Below are positions 1 to 6,938 of a stretch of 23,830 nucleotides of DNA, one piece after another. The stretch is from Pseudomonadota bacterium. Its GTDB lineage: Bacteria > Pseudomonadota > Alphaproteobacteria > Caulobacterales > Caulobacteraceae. Each line of letters starts with the position of its first letter. Positions within the stretch are counted from its first letter, which is position 1. The DNA is taken from positions 1-23,830 of the forward strand of contig JAFAEC010000091.1 in NCBI GenBank assembly GCA_023424215.1, in the 5' to 3' direction. The position numbers were made by a program, and so were the translations under genes. Below the pieces are notes generated by a model, which searched no databases, had not been told where the DNA came from, and saw only the letters and a list, made by a program, of their open reading frames with translations.

Positions 1-375
1 GGCGACGCGGGCGCGGGAGTGGGCCGCCTCGCGACTGACCGCGAAGCCGCCGGCGGCGTCGCGATCGAAAGGCGCGCCGAGGCCGGCCAGCCATTCGACC
101 GTGGCGCGGCCCTCGGCCGTCAGCGCCCGGACCGCCTCGGGATCGACCAGGCCGGCTCCCGCCGCGGCGGTGTCGGCGGCATGCAGCTCGGCCGTGTCGG
201 ACGCGGTCAGGGCCGCCGCCACGCCGCCCTGGGCCCAGGCCGAGGAGCAGGCCTGCAGCAGCGGCGCGGGGGTGACGATGAGGGTCTTGCGCGGGGCCGT
301 CTCCAGCGCGGCCGAAAGGCCGGCCAGGCCGCCGCCGATGATCAGCGGGCCGTCATGGACGATCCGGCCGGTCAC
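1..375 (-). CDS. nadB: L-aspartate oxidase NadB, N-terminal part
   Basis: This is the first 125 codons of a gene that runs off the left edge. NadB is an FAD enzyme that oxidises L-aspartate to iminoaspartate, which NadA uses to make quinolinate in de novo NAD synthesis. Visible features are an FAD-binding GGGLAGLSAAL segment (about residues 14-24), the SSAWAQGGVAAAL segment (44-56), HAADTAAAGAGLVDP (65-79) and the REAAHSRARVA segment (115-125), all typical of the NadB and succinate-dehydrogenase flavoprotein families. The start is a GTG whose last bases form the stop of the preceding protease gene (GTGA, 4-base overlap), so translation is probably coupled. nadA lies upstream in the same operon. 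The identification is firm; the C-terminal two thirds are outside the window. Confidence 0.93.
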   Translation of the reverse strand, partial: MTGRIVHDGPLIIGGGLAGLSAALETAPRKTLIVTPAPLLQACSSAWAQGGVAAALTASDTAELHAADTAAAGAGLVDPEAVRALTAEGRATVEWLAGLGAPFDRDAAGGFAVSREAAHSRARVA

Positions 376-1244
376 CGGCCGATCCCGAGATAGCCGCCGG
401 CGACCGCAAGCGCGCCCGGCAGCGAGCCTTCGGCCAGCGGCATCAGGGCCGCGACGCCGACGCCGGCGCAGGCGACCGCCGTGGCCACGAACAGGCCGAC
501 GCTGGCCACGGACTCGCGCGCCGTCAGCGGCCGGCCCTCGGGCCGCCACGCGCCGCGCTTGAGGTGGCCGATCAGGGCGATGCCGAGGAAGACGGCGAGG
601 ATGAAGCGGCCCGTGGTCAGGCCCCACCAGACCACGAGCACGCCGACCGCGATCATGGCCAGTCGCTCCAGCATTGGGTGGACGCCCGCCAGCACAGGGC
701 CCAGCGCCTTGGAGCCGTCCAGCGGCGGCGCCGGCGCGAGATTGACGAGGTTGATCAGGGCGATGATCGCCGCCCCGAGCAGCCAGGCGGCCTGGCCTAT
801 GATGATGAAGCCGGCGAAGAAGGGGATCGCCGCCAGCAGGCCGAAGAACGGCCCGGCCAGCGAGACCAGCACGCCGTGCCATTCGCTCTCCGGCAGCCGC
901 TGGCTGCGCGCCACGCCGCCGAGGAAGGGGATGATGTAGATGCGCGCCGGGCCCATGCCGAGGCGGTTCATGGCCAGCACGTGGCCGTACTCGTGCACGA
1001 ACAGGCCCCAGATGGCGGCGACCGCGATCACCCAGCTGCCGCTCAGCCACCAGATGAAGCCGCCGAGCAGCAGTGTCGAAACGATGGCCCAGACCGGATG
1101 CTGACCCTTGTCCAGCGGCGGCTCGGCCGCCTTCGCGCGCGGGGACGCGACCTCCACACGCGCGGCGGGCGCGGGCGCGGGGGCGGCGTCTTCCGGCTTG
1201 GGGTCCCAGGGGCCGGGGCGGCGGGGGGCTTCGGTGTCGCTCAT
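372..1244 (-). CDS. Site-2-protease family (M50) membrane metalloprotease
   Basis: A 290-residue polytopic membrane protein of the S2P/M50 type. After a Pro/Ala-rich cytoplasmic N-terminus (about residues 1-48), the first hydrophobic segments lead to the zinc motif HEYGH (84-88). A second metal-site motif, NLAPAPPLDG, lies near 168-177 with the expected Asp at 176. More membrane segments follow. Such proteases cut substrates within the membrane, but no PDZ domain and no substrate can be seen here. I chose the ATG at 1244 because it overlaps the stop of the preceding small ORF as ATGA; an in-frame start 33 bases upstream is possible but would overlap that ORF more. Its stop overlaps nadB by 4 bases. 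The position inside a nad operon is unusual, and the functional link is unknown. Confidence 0.88.
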   Translation of the reverse strand: MSDTEAPRRPGPWDPKPEDAAPAPAPAARVEVASPRAKAAEPPLDKGQHPVWAIVSTLLLGGFIWWLSGSWVIAVAAIWGLFVHEYGHVLAMNRLGMGPARIYIIPFLGGVARSQRLPESEWHGVLVSLAGPFFGLLAAIPFFAGFIIIGQAAWLLGAAIIALINLVNLAPAPPLDGSKALGPVLAGVHPMLERLAMIAVGVLVVWWGLTTGRFILAVFLGIALIGHLKRGAWRPEGRPLTARESVASVGLFVATAVACAGVGVAALMPLAEGSLPGALAVAGGYLGIGR

Positions 1245-1354
1245 CTGCCCGACGTGGCCTTTTCCGCGCGCAGCCACAAGGCCACGAGGGCGAGAAGTCG
1301 CAGGCTGCGGCGATCCACCTTCGCCACCGCCCGCAGGGGCGGCGTGTAGTGCAT
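1241..1354 (-). CDS. Putative 37-residue microprotein in the nadA-nadB operon
   Basis: I do not recognise this ORF. It encodes 37 residues: a basic N-terminal half followed by a short hydrophobic stretch (LRLLALVALWL, about residues 18-28) and a basic tail. Support comes from its placement. The ATG at 1354 overlaps the nadA stop as TGATG (1 base shared), and its own stop overlaps the start of the protease gene as ATGA (4 bases shared). It therefore fills exactly the space between two operon genes with stop-start coupling at both ends. It could be a genuine small membrane-associated or regulatory peptide, or merely a translational bridge carrying ribosomes to the protease start. Only conservation or ribosome data can tell. 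Confidence 0.5.
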   Translation of the reverse strand: MHYTPPLRAVAKVDRRSLRLLALVALWLRAEKATSGR

Positions 1355-2433
1355 CAGATCAGCTCCACCGCCACGTGATGGCGCGCCTTGATCATGTCGT
1401 AGCGAGCCGGGACCGCCGGGGGCGGCAGGTCGATCATGCGCTGCACCGCCAGCCGGGCGCGCTCGGCCATGTCCTCGGGCACGGTCACCTCGAACTGCAT
1501 GTTGACCAGGCAGTCGCGGATGTTCTCCAGCGTGATCCGCTTCATGTGCGGGCACAGGTTGCAGGGGCCGATGAATTGCACGCCCTCGACGTCGCCGGCG
1601 ACGTTGGAGGCCATCGAGCATTCGGTGATCATCACCACCTGCTTCGGCTTCCGCGCCGTCACATAGTCGGTCATGGCCGCGGTCGAGCCGGCGAAGTCGG
1701 CGGCCGCCAGCACGTCTTCCGGACACTCCGGGTGGGCCAGGATTTCCGCGCCGGGATACGCCGCGCGCATCTCGGCGATGTCGTCCGCGGTGAAGCGCTC
1801 GTGCACCTCGCAGCGCCCCTTCCAGGCGATGATGCCGACGTTGGTCTGGGCCGCCACGTTGCGCGCCAGGTATTCGTCGGGGATCAGGATGACGCGATCG
1901 ACGCCCCATTCCTTCGCCGCCCACTCGACCACCTGCACGGCGTTGGCCGAGGTGCAGCAGATGTCGGTCTCGGCCTTCACGTCGGCCGTGGTGTTCACAT
2001 AGGTCACCACCGGCAGGCCCGGGTAGCGCTGCTTGATCAGGCGCACGTCGGCGCCGGTGATCGAACTGGCCAGCGAGCAGCCGGCGCGCAGGTCGGGGAT
2101 GAGCACGGTCTTTTCGGGCGACAGGATCTTCGAGGTCTCGGCCATGAAGTGCACGCCGGCCTGGACGATGACCTTCGCCTTCGACTTCGCGGCCTCCTTG
2201 GCCAGACCCAGGCTGTCGCCGACATAGTCGCCGACGCCGTGGAAGATCTCGGGCGTCATGTAATTGTGGGCCAGAATGACGGCGTCGCGCTCCTTCTTCA
2301 GCGCGTTGATCTCGGCGATCAGCGCCGCCTGCGCCGGCCATTCCAGCGGCGTCACGTGATCCTTGACCTTGGCCCACACCGGCGCGGTCGCCCGCTCCAG
2401 CTCCTTCGTCAGTCCGAACGCCCCGTCGGCCAT
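1354..2433 (-). CDS. nadA: Quinolinate synthase NadA
   Basis: This 359-residue [4Fe-4S] enzyme condenses iminoaspartate with dihydroxyacetone phosphate to give quinolinate, the NAD precursor. Family landmarks are ILAHNYMTPEIF (about 53-64), GDSLGLAKEA, PDLRAGCSLASS with Cys119, KGRCEVHERF with Cys208, and GPCNLCPHMKRITLENI with Cys291 and Cys294. Three of these Cys should ligate the cluster. I prefer the ATG at 2433, which follows an AAGGGTGG ribosome-binding stretch. The GTG at 2442 would sit directly on that stretch. It is the first gene of the operon and is preceded by a clear promoter and two palindromic operator-like sites, so NAD-status-dependent repression is likely. Confidence 0.96.
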   Translation of the reverse strand: MADGAFGLTKELERATAPVWAKVKDHVTPLEWPAQAALIAEINALKKERDAVILAHNYMTPEIFHGVGDYVGDSLGLAKEAAKSKAKVIVQAGVHFMAETSKILSPEKTVLIPDLRAGCSLASSITGADVRLIKQRYPGLPVVTYVNTTADVKAETDICCTSANAVQVVEWAAKEWGVDRVILIPDEYLARNVAAQTNVGIIAWKGRCEVHERFTADDIAEMRAAYPGAEILAHPECPEDVLAAADFAGSTAAMTDYVTARKPKQVVMITECSMASNVAGDVEGVQFIGPCNLCPHMKRITLENIRDCLVNMQFEVTVPEDMAERARLAVQRMIDLPPPAVPARYDMIKARHHVAVELI

Positions 2434-2445
2434 TTCATCCACCCT

Positions 2446-2464
2446 TTTGCTCTAACTGAGCAAA
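2446..2464. promoter_or_regulatory. Operator-like palindrome II in the nadA leader
   Basis: Perfect inverted repeat: TTTGCTC, a 5-base spacer (TAACT), then GAGCAAA. It lies directly upstream of the nadA ribosome-binding site. It matches palindrome I when both are aligned as 19-mers (T, A or T, TGCTC at one end; AGCA, A or T, A at the other). It could bind the same repressor as site I, or form a hairpin in the mRNA leader. Confidence 0.55.
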
Positions 2465-2510
2465 TCAGAGGCCCGAAGAACGGCGGCCCGGCCGATCGAC
2501 CCGCCGCCGA

Positions 2511-2533
2511 CTTATGCTCACTTTCAGCATAAG
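2511..2533. promoter_or_regulatory. Operator-like palindrome I at the nadA transcription start
   Basis: Perfect 8-base inverted repeat: CTTATGCT, a 7-base spacer (CACTTTC), then AGCATAAG. It begins just downstream of the predicted -10 element, so it should cover about +1 to +23 of the nadA transcript, a classic repressor position. NAD operons in Alphaproteobacteria are known to be controlled by dedicated repressors such as NadQ or NrtR. The motif resembles what I recall of NadQ sites, but I cannot verify this. Confidence 0.62.
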
Positions 2534-2540
2534 CAGCGAC

Positions 2541-2568
2541 AATCTAGGCCCATCCGGACGAAATGCAA
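2541..2568 (-). promoter_or_regulatory. Probable nadA operon promoter
   Basis: Read on the minus strand: -35 TTGCAT (2568-2563), a 16-base spacer, and -10 TAGATT (2546-2541) inside GCCTAGATTG, close to the Caulobacter housekeeping -10 GCTANAWC. The predicted start near 2534 gives a leader of about 100 bases holding both palindromes. No protein-coding alternative is visible between 2434 and 2579. Confidence 0.55.
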
Positions 2569-2579
2569 GGGTGAGCCGA

Positions 2580-3356
2580 CTACTGCGTGCGCACAGCGAA
2601 GCGTGCGGTGGAAGTGCTCAGGTAGACGACCTGCCCCTCGACCTGGGCCGGATCGCTGGCGCTCAGCCGGGTTCCCTCGAGATCCCGCGCCGCGCGCGGT
2701 CCGTCAGAACTGTTCCGTGGAAGCTGGTGATCCACCCGGCAATCGGAGAGGCGCAGGCCGCGAATGATGCAGCTATGGTGACTGACGCCGATCAGCGTCC
2801 CATCGCTCTCCCTCGGCCCCTGCCTGCGACCGCTTGCCCGGGGCCATTCAAAGGCTCCCGGCTCGGCCTGGTCCAGCCGGTCCCGTTCGTCGTCCAGCGG
2901 CCAGTCGCAAGCCGCAATGGTCCGATCCAAGTTGTCGAAACTGGCCGGCATATCGAAGCTGATGCGTACGGGCGGCGCACCGGGTTCGGTCGAGGTCAGG
3001 GAATAGTCGCCGCCCCCACGGAGGAAACGCACCGTCCGACCGATGACCGTCGAGGTCAGAACGTTCGGGGCCTCACCCGGTCGCCAGGACTGCCGATCCC
3101 GCCGGCCGTCCGCCCGTTGCGCCTCGAAGTTGCGAGGTCCGTCCCCTGTCACGGGAAGGCCGACAAGCAGCACGTTCAGCTGCCCGCCCTTGCACTGGAC
3201 GATCACCGCCTGCCCGCCGGAATAGCGCGCCATAGCGACCATCCCCCGCGCGGCGTCCTCGTGAAACTCCCAGTCGTCACCCGCGACCGGCGGCGGCTCC
3301 TGCGCCGGAGTAATCAGCGCGACCAGTAGCGCCATGGATATCGTGGACATGGACAT
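2580..3356 (-). CDS. Secreted or periplasmic protein of unknown function
   Basis: I do not recognise a family. The 258-residue product starts with a short hydrophobic segment (MSMSTISMALLVALITPAQ) that looks like a signal peptide, followed by a soluble, mostly beta-rich-looking chain. Cysteines occur in VQCKGG, AACDW and the SCIIRGLRLSDC segment, so disulphides are possible after export. The ATG at 3356 has a good GGGAGG ribosome-binding site 6 bases upstream. Met8 is an alternative start that would shorten the signal peptide. It is transcribed on the same strand as nadA and ends just before the nadA promoter, but nothing links it to NAD metabolism. Upstream (3357-3413) I see only the ribosome-binding site. 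Confidence 0.7.
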   Translation of the reverse strand: MSMSTISMALLVALITPAQEPPPVAGDDWEFHEDAARGMVAMARYSGGQAVIVQCKGGQLNVLLVGLPVTGDGPRNFEAQRADGRRDRQSWRPGEAPNVLTSTVIGRTVRFLRGGGDYSLTSTEPGAPPVRISFDMPASFDNLDRTIAACDWPLDDERDRLDQAEPGAFEWPRASGRRQGPRESDGTLIGVSHHSCIIRGLRLSDCRVDHQLPRNSSDGPRAARDLEGTRLSASDPAQVEGQVVYLSTSTARFAVRTQ

Positions 3357-3413
3357 GCGGGCCTCCCCCGGCGGTGGAGCAAGGCCGAGAACGGACGACC
3401 CGTCAAGCAGACC

Positions 3414-3941
3414 TCAGGCGACGCCCACCCCCTCGTGGGCAAGCAGCCAGCGCTTGCGCTCCAGACCGCCGGCGTAGCCGGTCAGGGTTCCGTTCGCCCC
3501 GATCACGCGATGGCAGGGGACGATGACCGCGACGGGGTTCTGGCCGTTGGCCAGCCCGGCGGCGCGCACGGCGCGGGGCGCCCCCACCGCCGCCGCCAGC
3601 TGGCCGTAGCTGCGGGTCTCGCCGGCGGGGATGGCCCGCAGGGCCGCCCACACGGCGCGCTGGAAGTCGGTGCCGGCGGTCCGTACCGCCAGCCCGTCCA
3701 GCGCCCGGATGTCGCCGGCGAAATAGGCCTCTACCGCCCGGCGCACCGGTTCGGGGGCCCGACCTTCCACCAGCACCGGGTCGACGCCGCAGTGCCGGCG
3801 CAGCAGGCGGCGCATGCGCGGCTCATAATCGGCGAAGTCGAGCGCGCGCACGGCGCCGTCGGCGTCGACGACCAGCAGGGCCTCGCCCACCGGCGTGGCG
3901 ATGCGGTCAAGGGTCAGGGTTTCAGGCGGCGCGTTTCGCAT
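3414..3941 (-). CDS. ogt: Methylated-DNA--protein-cysteine methyltransferase (Ogt type)
   Basis: This 175-residue suicide enzyme transfers alkyl groups from O6-alkylguanine or O4-alkylthymine in DNA to its own cysteine. The active-site segment VIVPCHRVIG places the acceptor at Cys143. The DNA-binding region (TDFQRAVWAALRAIPAGETR with SYGQLAAAVG, about 91-120) and the final GYAGGLERKRWLLAHEG segment are all present. The length is normal for a stand-alone Ogt. I chose the ATG at 3941, preceded by GGAGAG. A longer frame exists but would run deep into the upstream gene. It overlaps the upstream Ada-type gene by 20 bases, so the two are surely co-transcribed. Together they resemble a split E. coli Ada: regulator with phosphotriester-repair domain in one protein, O6 repair in the other. 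Confidence 0.94.
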   Translation of the reverse strand: MRNAPPETLTLDRIATPVGEALLVVDADGAVRALDFADYEPRMRRLLRRHCGVDPVLVEGRAPEPVRRAVEAYFAGDIRALDGLAVRTAGTDFQRAVWAALRAIPAGETRSYGQLAAAVGAPRAVRAAGLANGQNPVAVIVPCHRVIGANGTLTGYAGGLERKRWLLAHEGVGVA

Positions 3942-5025
3942 CGTCTCTCTCCGGAAGGTCGGCGGCGCCGATCCCGGCCGCGGCCAGGTGCAGGGCGCCA
4001 TAGGCCCGCCACGGCCGCCAGGCCTCGACGCGCGCAACAAGGCTTTCGTCATCGAACCGGTCGCTGGGCGGCTCCCCGCCATCGTCGATCCACTGCCCGG
4101 GCAATCTCAGCCCGGGCCGCGCCTCCACCAGCGGCTTCAGAAGCGGGTCCGTCGACAGGTCGCGGGCGATCGCTTCCGGATCCGCCGACAGGTCGAACAC
4201 CCGTCGCACCCGCGCGAGCACCCCCGGCAGCGCCTTCAGGTCATCGGCTTCGATGCAGACCGAGACCCGCCCCGCCCCGCCCGGTTCGACCGTGACGAAA
4301 CCCTCGGCCCCGTCCACGGCCCGCCGGAGCGTTCGGGACCAGCGTCGGCCCTCGACCTCGTCGCCGCGCGCGGCCAGCGCCGCCAGCAGCGCGTCCCAGT
4401 CGCAGGGCGGCCGGTACGGCAGGCTCAGCCGCACGCCCGACGGCGCCTCGCGCTCGCCGCGGCGCCGCAGGCTGGACGGCGGACGGCCGTAGAGCGCCTG
4501 AAAGGTCTCGTTGAAGCGGCGCACGCTGCCGAAGCCGGAGGCCAGCGCCACCTGGGCCATCGACAGATCGGTCTGGTGGATCAGCGCCTTGGCGAGCAGC
4601 ACCCGGCGGGTCTGGGCCACGCTGATCGGGGCCGCCCCCAGGTGCTGGCGGAACAGGCGGCGCAGATGGCGCTCGCCGACCCCGAGACGTCCGGCGAGGC
4701 TGTCGACATCGCCCTCGTCCAACGCCCCCGTCTCGATCAGGGCCAGCGCGCGACTGACCGTGTTGGAGGTGCCGCGCCACGCGCCCATGTCCGGCGCGGT
4801 CTCGGGCCGGCAGCGCAAGCAGGCGCGGAAGCCCGCCTCCTCGGCCGCGGCGGCGGTGGGCACGAAGAACATATTCTCCCGCTTCGGCGTCCGGGTCGGA
4901 CACACCGGGCGGCAATAGACGCCGGTGGTCTTCACGCAGCCGAAGAAGCGCCCGTCGAAACGCGCGTCGCGCGTCAGCACGGCGCGGTAGCAGGCCTCCT
5001 GGTCGAGTTGGCGGACGGTTTCCAT
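3922..5025 (-). CDS. Ada-type regulator fused to an AlkA remnant lacking the glycosylase core
   Basis: A 367-residue protein with three parts. Residues 1-80 form the Ada zinc domain, with Cys38 and Cys42 (YCRPVC) and Cys69 and Cys72 (CLRC). These numbers are identical to E. coli Ada, where Cys38 accepts methyl groups from phosphotriesters. Residues 85-190 form an AraC-type HTH. Residues 199-312 match the AlkA N-terminal domain and end at ARPGLRLPG. The next recognisable AlkA segment is the extreme C-terminal helix (VARVEAWRPWRAYGALHL, 330-347). About 120 residues usual between them, with the helix-hairpin-helix and catalytic Asp, are absent while the frame stays open. Base-excision activity should be lost; sensing and activation may persist. 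I chose the ATG at 5025 (AGGA 8 bases upstream); the ATG at 5034 and GTG at 5076 are alternatives. The neighbour ogt is the expected regulon member. Confidence 0.87.
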   Translation of the reverse strand: METVRQLDQEACYRAVLTRDARFDGRFFGCVKTTGVYCRPVCPTRTPKRENMFFVPTAAAAEEAGFRACLRCRPETAPDMGAWRGTSNTVSRALALIETGALDEGDVDSLAGRLGVGERHLRRLFRQHLGAAPISVAQTRRVLLAKALIHQTDLSMAQVALASGFGSVRRFNETFQALYGRPPSSLRRRGEREAPSGVRLSLPYRPPCDWDALLAALAARGDEVEGRRWSRTLRRAVDGAEGFVTVEPGGAGRVSVCIEADDLKALPGVLARVRRVFDLSADPEAIARDLSTDPLLKPLVEARPGLRLPGQWIDDGGEPPSDRFDDESLVARVEAWRPWRAYGALHLAAAGIGAADLPERDDAKRAA

Positions 5026-5092
5026 GACCGCCATCCTGCGCCCGCCCCGCCCGCGAGTCTCGCGGTTTTCGGACACAGCCGTGCCGCGCCGG

Positions 5093-6865
5093 TCAGAGCG
5101 GCCAGAACAGCAGGATCAGGGGCGGCGCGACCAGCAGGACCAGCAGGCTGAGCGGGGCTCCGAGGCGGGCGTAGTCCTCGAAACGGTAGCCGCCGGGCCC
5201 CATGACCAGGGTGTTGCACTGGTGGCCGACGGGGGTGAGGAAGTCGCAGGCCGCCCCGACCGCCACCGCCATCAGGAAGGCGTCGGGATCGTAGCCCAGC
5301 TGGGTGGCGAGACTGGCGCCGATCGGCGCGACGATCAGCACGGTGGCGGCGTTGTTCAGGAAGGGCGTCACCGCCATCGCGGCCAGCATCAGCCCGCCCA
5401 CCGCCAGCACCCCGGGGAGGCCGGTGAACAGGTCCCGCATGAGGCCCGCGATCAGGTCGGCCCCGCCGGTCTGCTGGATGGCGTCGGACACGGGGATCAG
5501 GGCGGCGATGAGCACCAGCAGGGGCCCGTCGAGGGCGGCGTAGGCCTCGCGCATCTTCAGCCCGCCCATGGCGACGATGATCACCGCCGCGCCGAAGAAG
5601 GCCACCGCCACCGGGACGGCGCCGAGCCCGACCAGCACCATGGCGGCGGCGAGAACGAGCGCGGGCAGGAAGCGCCGGCGGGAGCCGCCCAGCCGCACCT
5701 GTCGCTCGGCCAGGGGCAGCAGGTCGAGCGCCTGCAGGGCCATGGGCAATCCCGCCTCCCCGCCCTGCAACAGCACGATGTCGCCGGGCTTGAGCCGCGC
5801 CGAGCGCAGCTTCTGGGTCAGCTCGTGCCCGCTGCGCGAAACGCCCAGCAGGTTGACGCCGTACTGGCCGTACAGGTCCGCCTGCCGCGCCGTCTGGCCC
5901 GAGAGCGGGGAGTTGGCGCCGATGACCGCCTCGACCACCTGGACCTCGTCGCTGGCCTGTTCGCGGGCCACCGGGTGCTCCTCGCGCACCAGCCGCAGCC
6001 GCGTGGCGGCGAGGAAGGCCTCCAAGGCTTCCGGACCGCCTTCCAGCAGGAGGCTGTCGCCGGGCTGGACCTTCTGGTTGCCGCGCGGACGGGGGATCCT
6101 GCGGCCGCCGCGGATCAGGGCGAGGATGCGCACCTCCGGGCCACGCTCGCGCAGGGACTTCACCGTCTCGGGCTCCCAGTCCTCGGGCGTGCCGGCCTCG
6201 GTGCCGTAACCCTGGCCGGAAAGCGCCTCCCCGAGGCTGATTGTGCCCTGCCGGTGACGCGGAAGCAGGCGGTAGCCGAAGGCGAGGAAGGCGAGTGCGA
6301 GGGCGGTCAGCGCCAGACCGACGGGGGCGAAGTCGTACATGCCGAACGGCTCGCCCATCAGCTCGGCGCGGGTCTCGGCCACGATGATGTTGGGCGAGGT
6401 GCCGACCAGGGTGACCATGCCGCCGGCCATGGCCCCGAAGGCCATGGGCATGAGAATGCGCGAGGGCGAGGTCCCGGTGCGGCGGGTGAGCTGCATCGCC
6501 ACCGGCATCATGATCGCTAGGGCGCCGACGTTCTTGGTCACCATCGACAGCAGGGTGACGGCGAGGGTGAGCACGCGGGCCTGGCTCCCCTCGGTCTTCA
6601 GCAGCGGCAGGACGCGATGGAGAGCGAGCTCGACGATGCCCGAGCGGGCGAAGGCGGCGCTGACCACCAGGGCCGCGGCGATGATCACCGTGACGTCGTT
6701 GCGGAAGCCGTCGAAAGCCGCCTCGGCGGGGATCACCCCGACCGCCAGCCCGGCCACCAGGGCGGCAAGGGCGACAAGGTCGTAGCGGAACCGGCCCCAG
6801 ATGAAGCCGGCGATGGTCAGGCCGACGAGACCGAAGGCCAGGCCCTGCTGCAGCGTCACGCCCAC
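5093..6865 (-). CDS. SLC13-type permease with central RCK_C (TrkA-C) domains
   Basis: A 590-residue inner-membrane transporter of the divalent anion:sodium symporter (SLC13) family. The N-terminal half (about 1-205) has several membrane helices and the TSPN signature (GTSPNIIV). A cytoplasmic middle (about 215-390) carries two RCK_C/TrkA-C-like ligand-sensing domains, each with a PGD turn (KVQPGDSLLLEGG and RLKPGDIVLLQGG). The C-terminal half repeats the membrane fold with FLNNAATVLIVAPIG and TPVGHQCNTLVMGPGG. Substrates in this group include sulphate, dicarboxylates and other anions; none can be assigned here. The start is GTG at 6865 after a GGGGGA stretch. It precedes the ada-type gene on the same strand with a 67-base gap, so read-through is possible but a shared function is not implied. 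Confidence 0.88.
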   Translation of the reverse strand: MGVTLQQGLAFGLVGLTIAGFIWGRFRYDLVALAALVAGLAVGVIPAEAAFDGFRNDVTVIIAAALVVSAAFARSGIVELALHRVLPLLKTEGSQARVLTLAVTLLSMVTKNVGALAIMMPVAMQLTRRTGTSPSRILMPMAFGAMAGGMVTLVGTSPNIIVAETRAELMGEPFGMYDFAPVGLALTALALAFLAFGYRLLPRHRQGTISLGEALSGQGYGTEAGTPEDWEPETVKSLRERGPEVRILALIRGGRRIPRPRGNQKVQPGDSLLLEGGPEALEAFLAATRLRLVREEHPVAREQASDEVQVVEAVIGANSPLSGQTARQADLYGQYGVNLLGVSRSGHELTQKLRSARLKPGDIVLLQGGEAGLPMALQALDLLPLAERQVRLGGSRRRFLPALVLAAAMVLVGLGAVPVAVAFFGAAVIIVAMGGLKMREAYAALDGPLLVLIAALIPVSDAIQQTGGADLIAGLMRDLFTGLPGVLAVGGLMLAAMAVTPFLNNAATVLIVAPIGASLATQLGYDPDAFLMAVAVGAACDFLTPVGHQCNTLVMGPGGYRFEDYARLGAPLSLLVLLVAPPLILLFWPL

Positions 6866-6938
6866 CGTCTCGTCCCCCGCGGCCGGATCACCGCTGGCCG
6901 TTAACGCAGACGGGGGCGATTCGCTGCAACGCTTGCGG

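Noticed and set aside
2434..2579. A riboswitch controlling nadA
   Set aside because: The leader is short, the symmetric elements look like protein operators, and I see no known NAD-riboswitch pattern.
5024..6520. A 498-residue plus-strand frame opposite the SLC13 permease
   Set aside because: Composition dominated by Gly, Gln, His and Arg; the opposite strand encodes a clear transporter.
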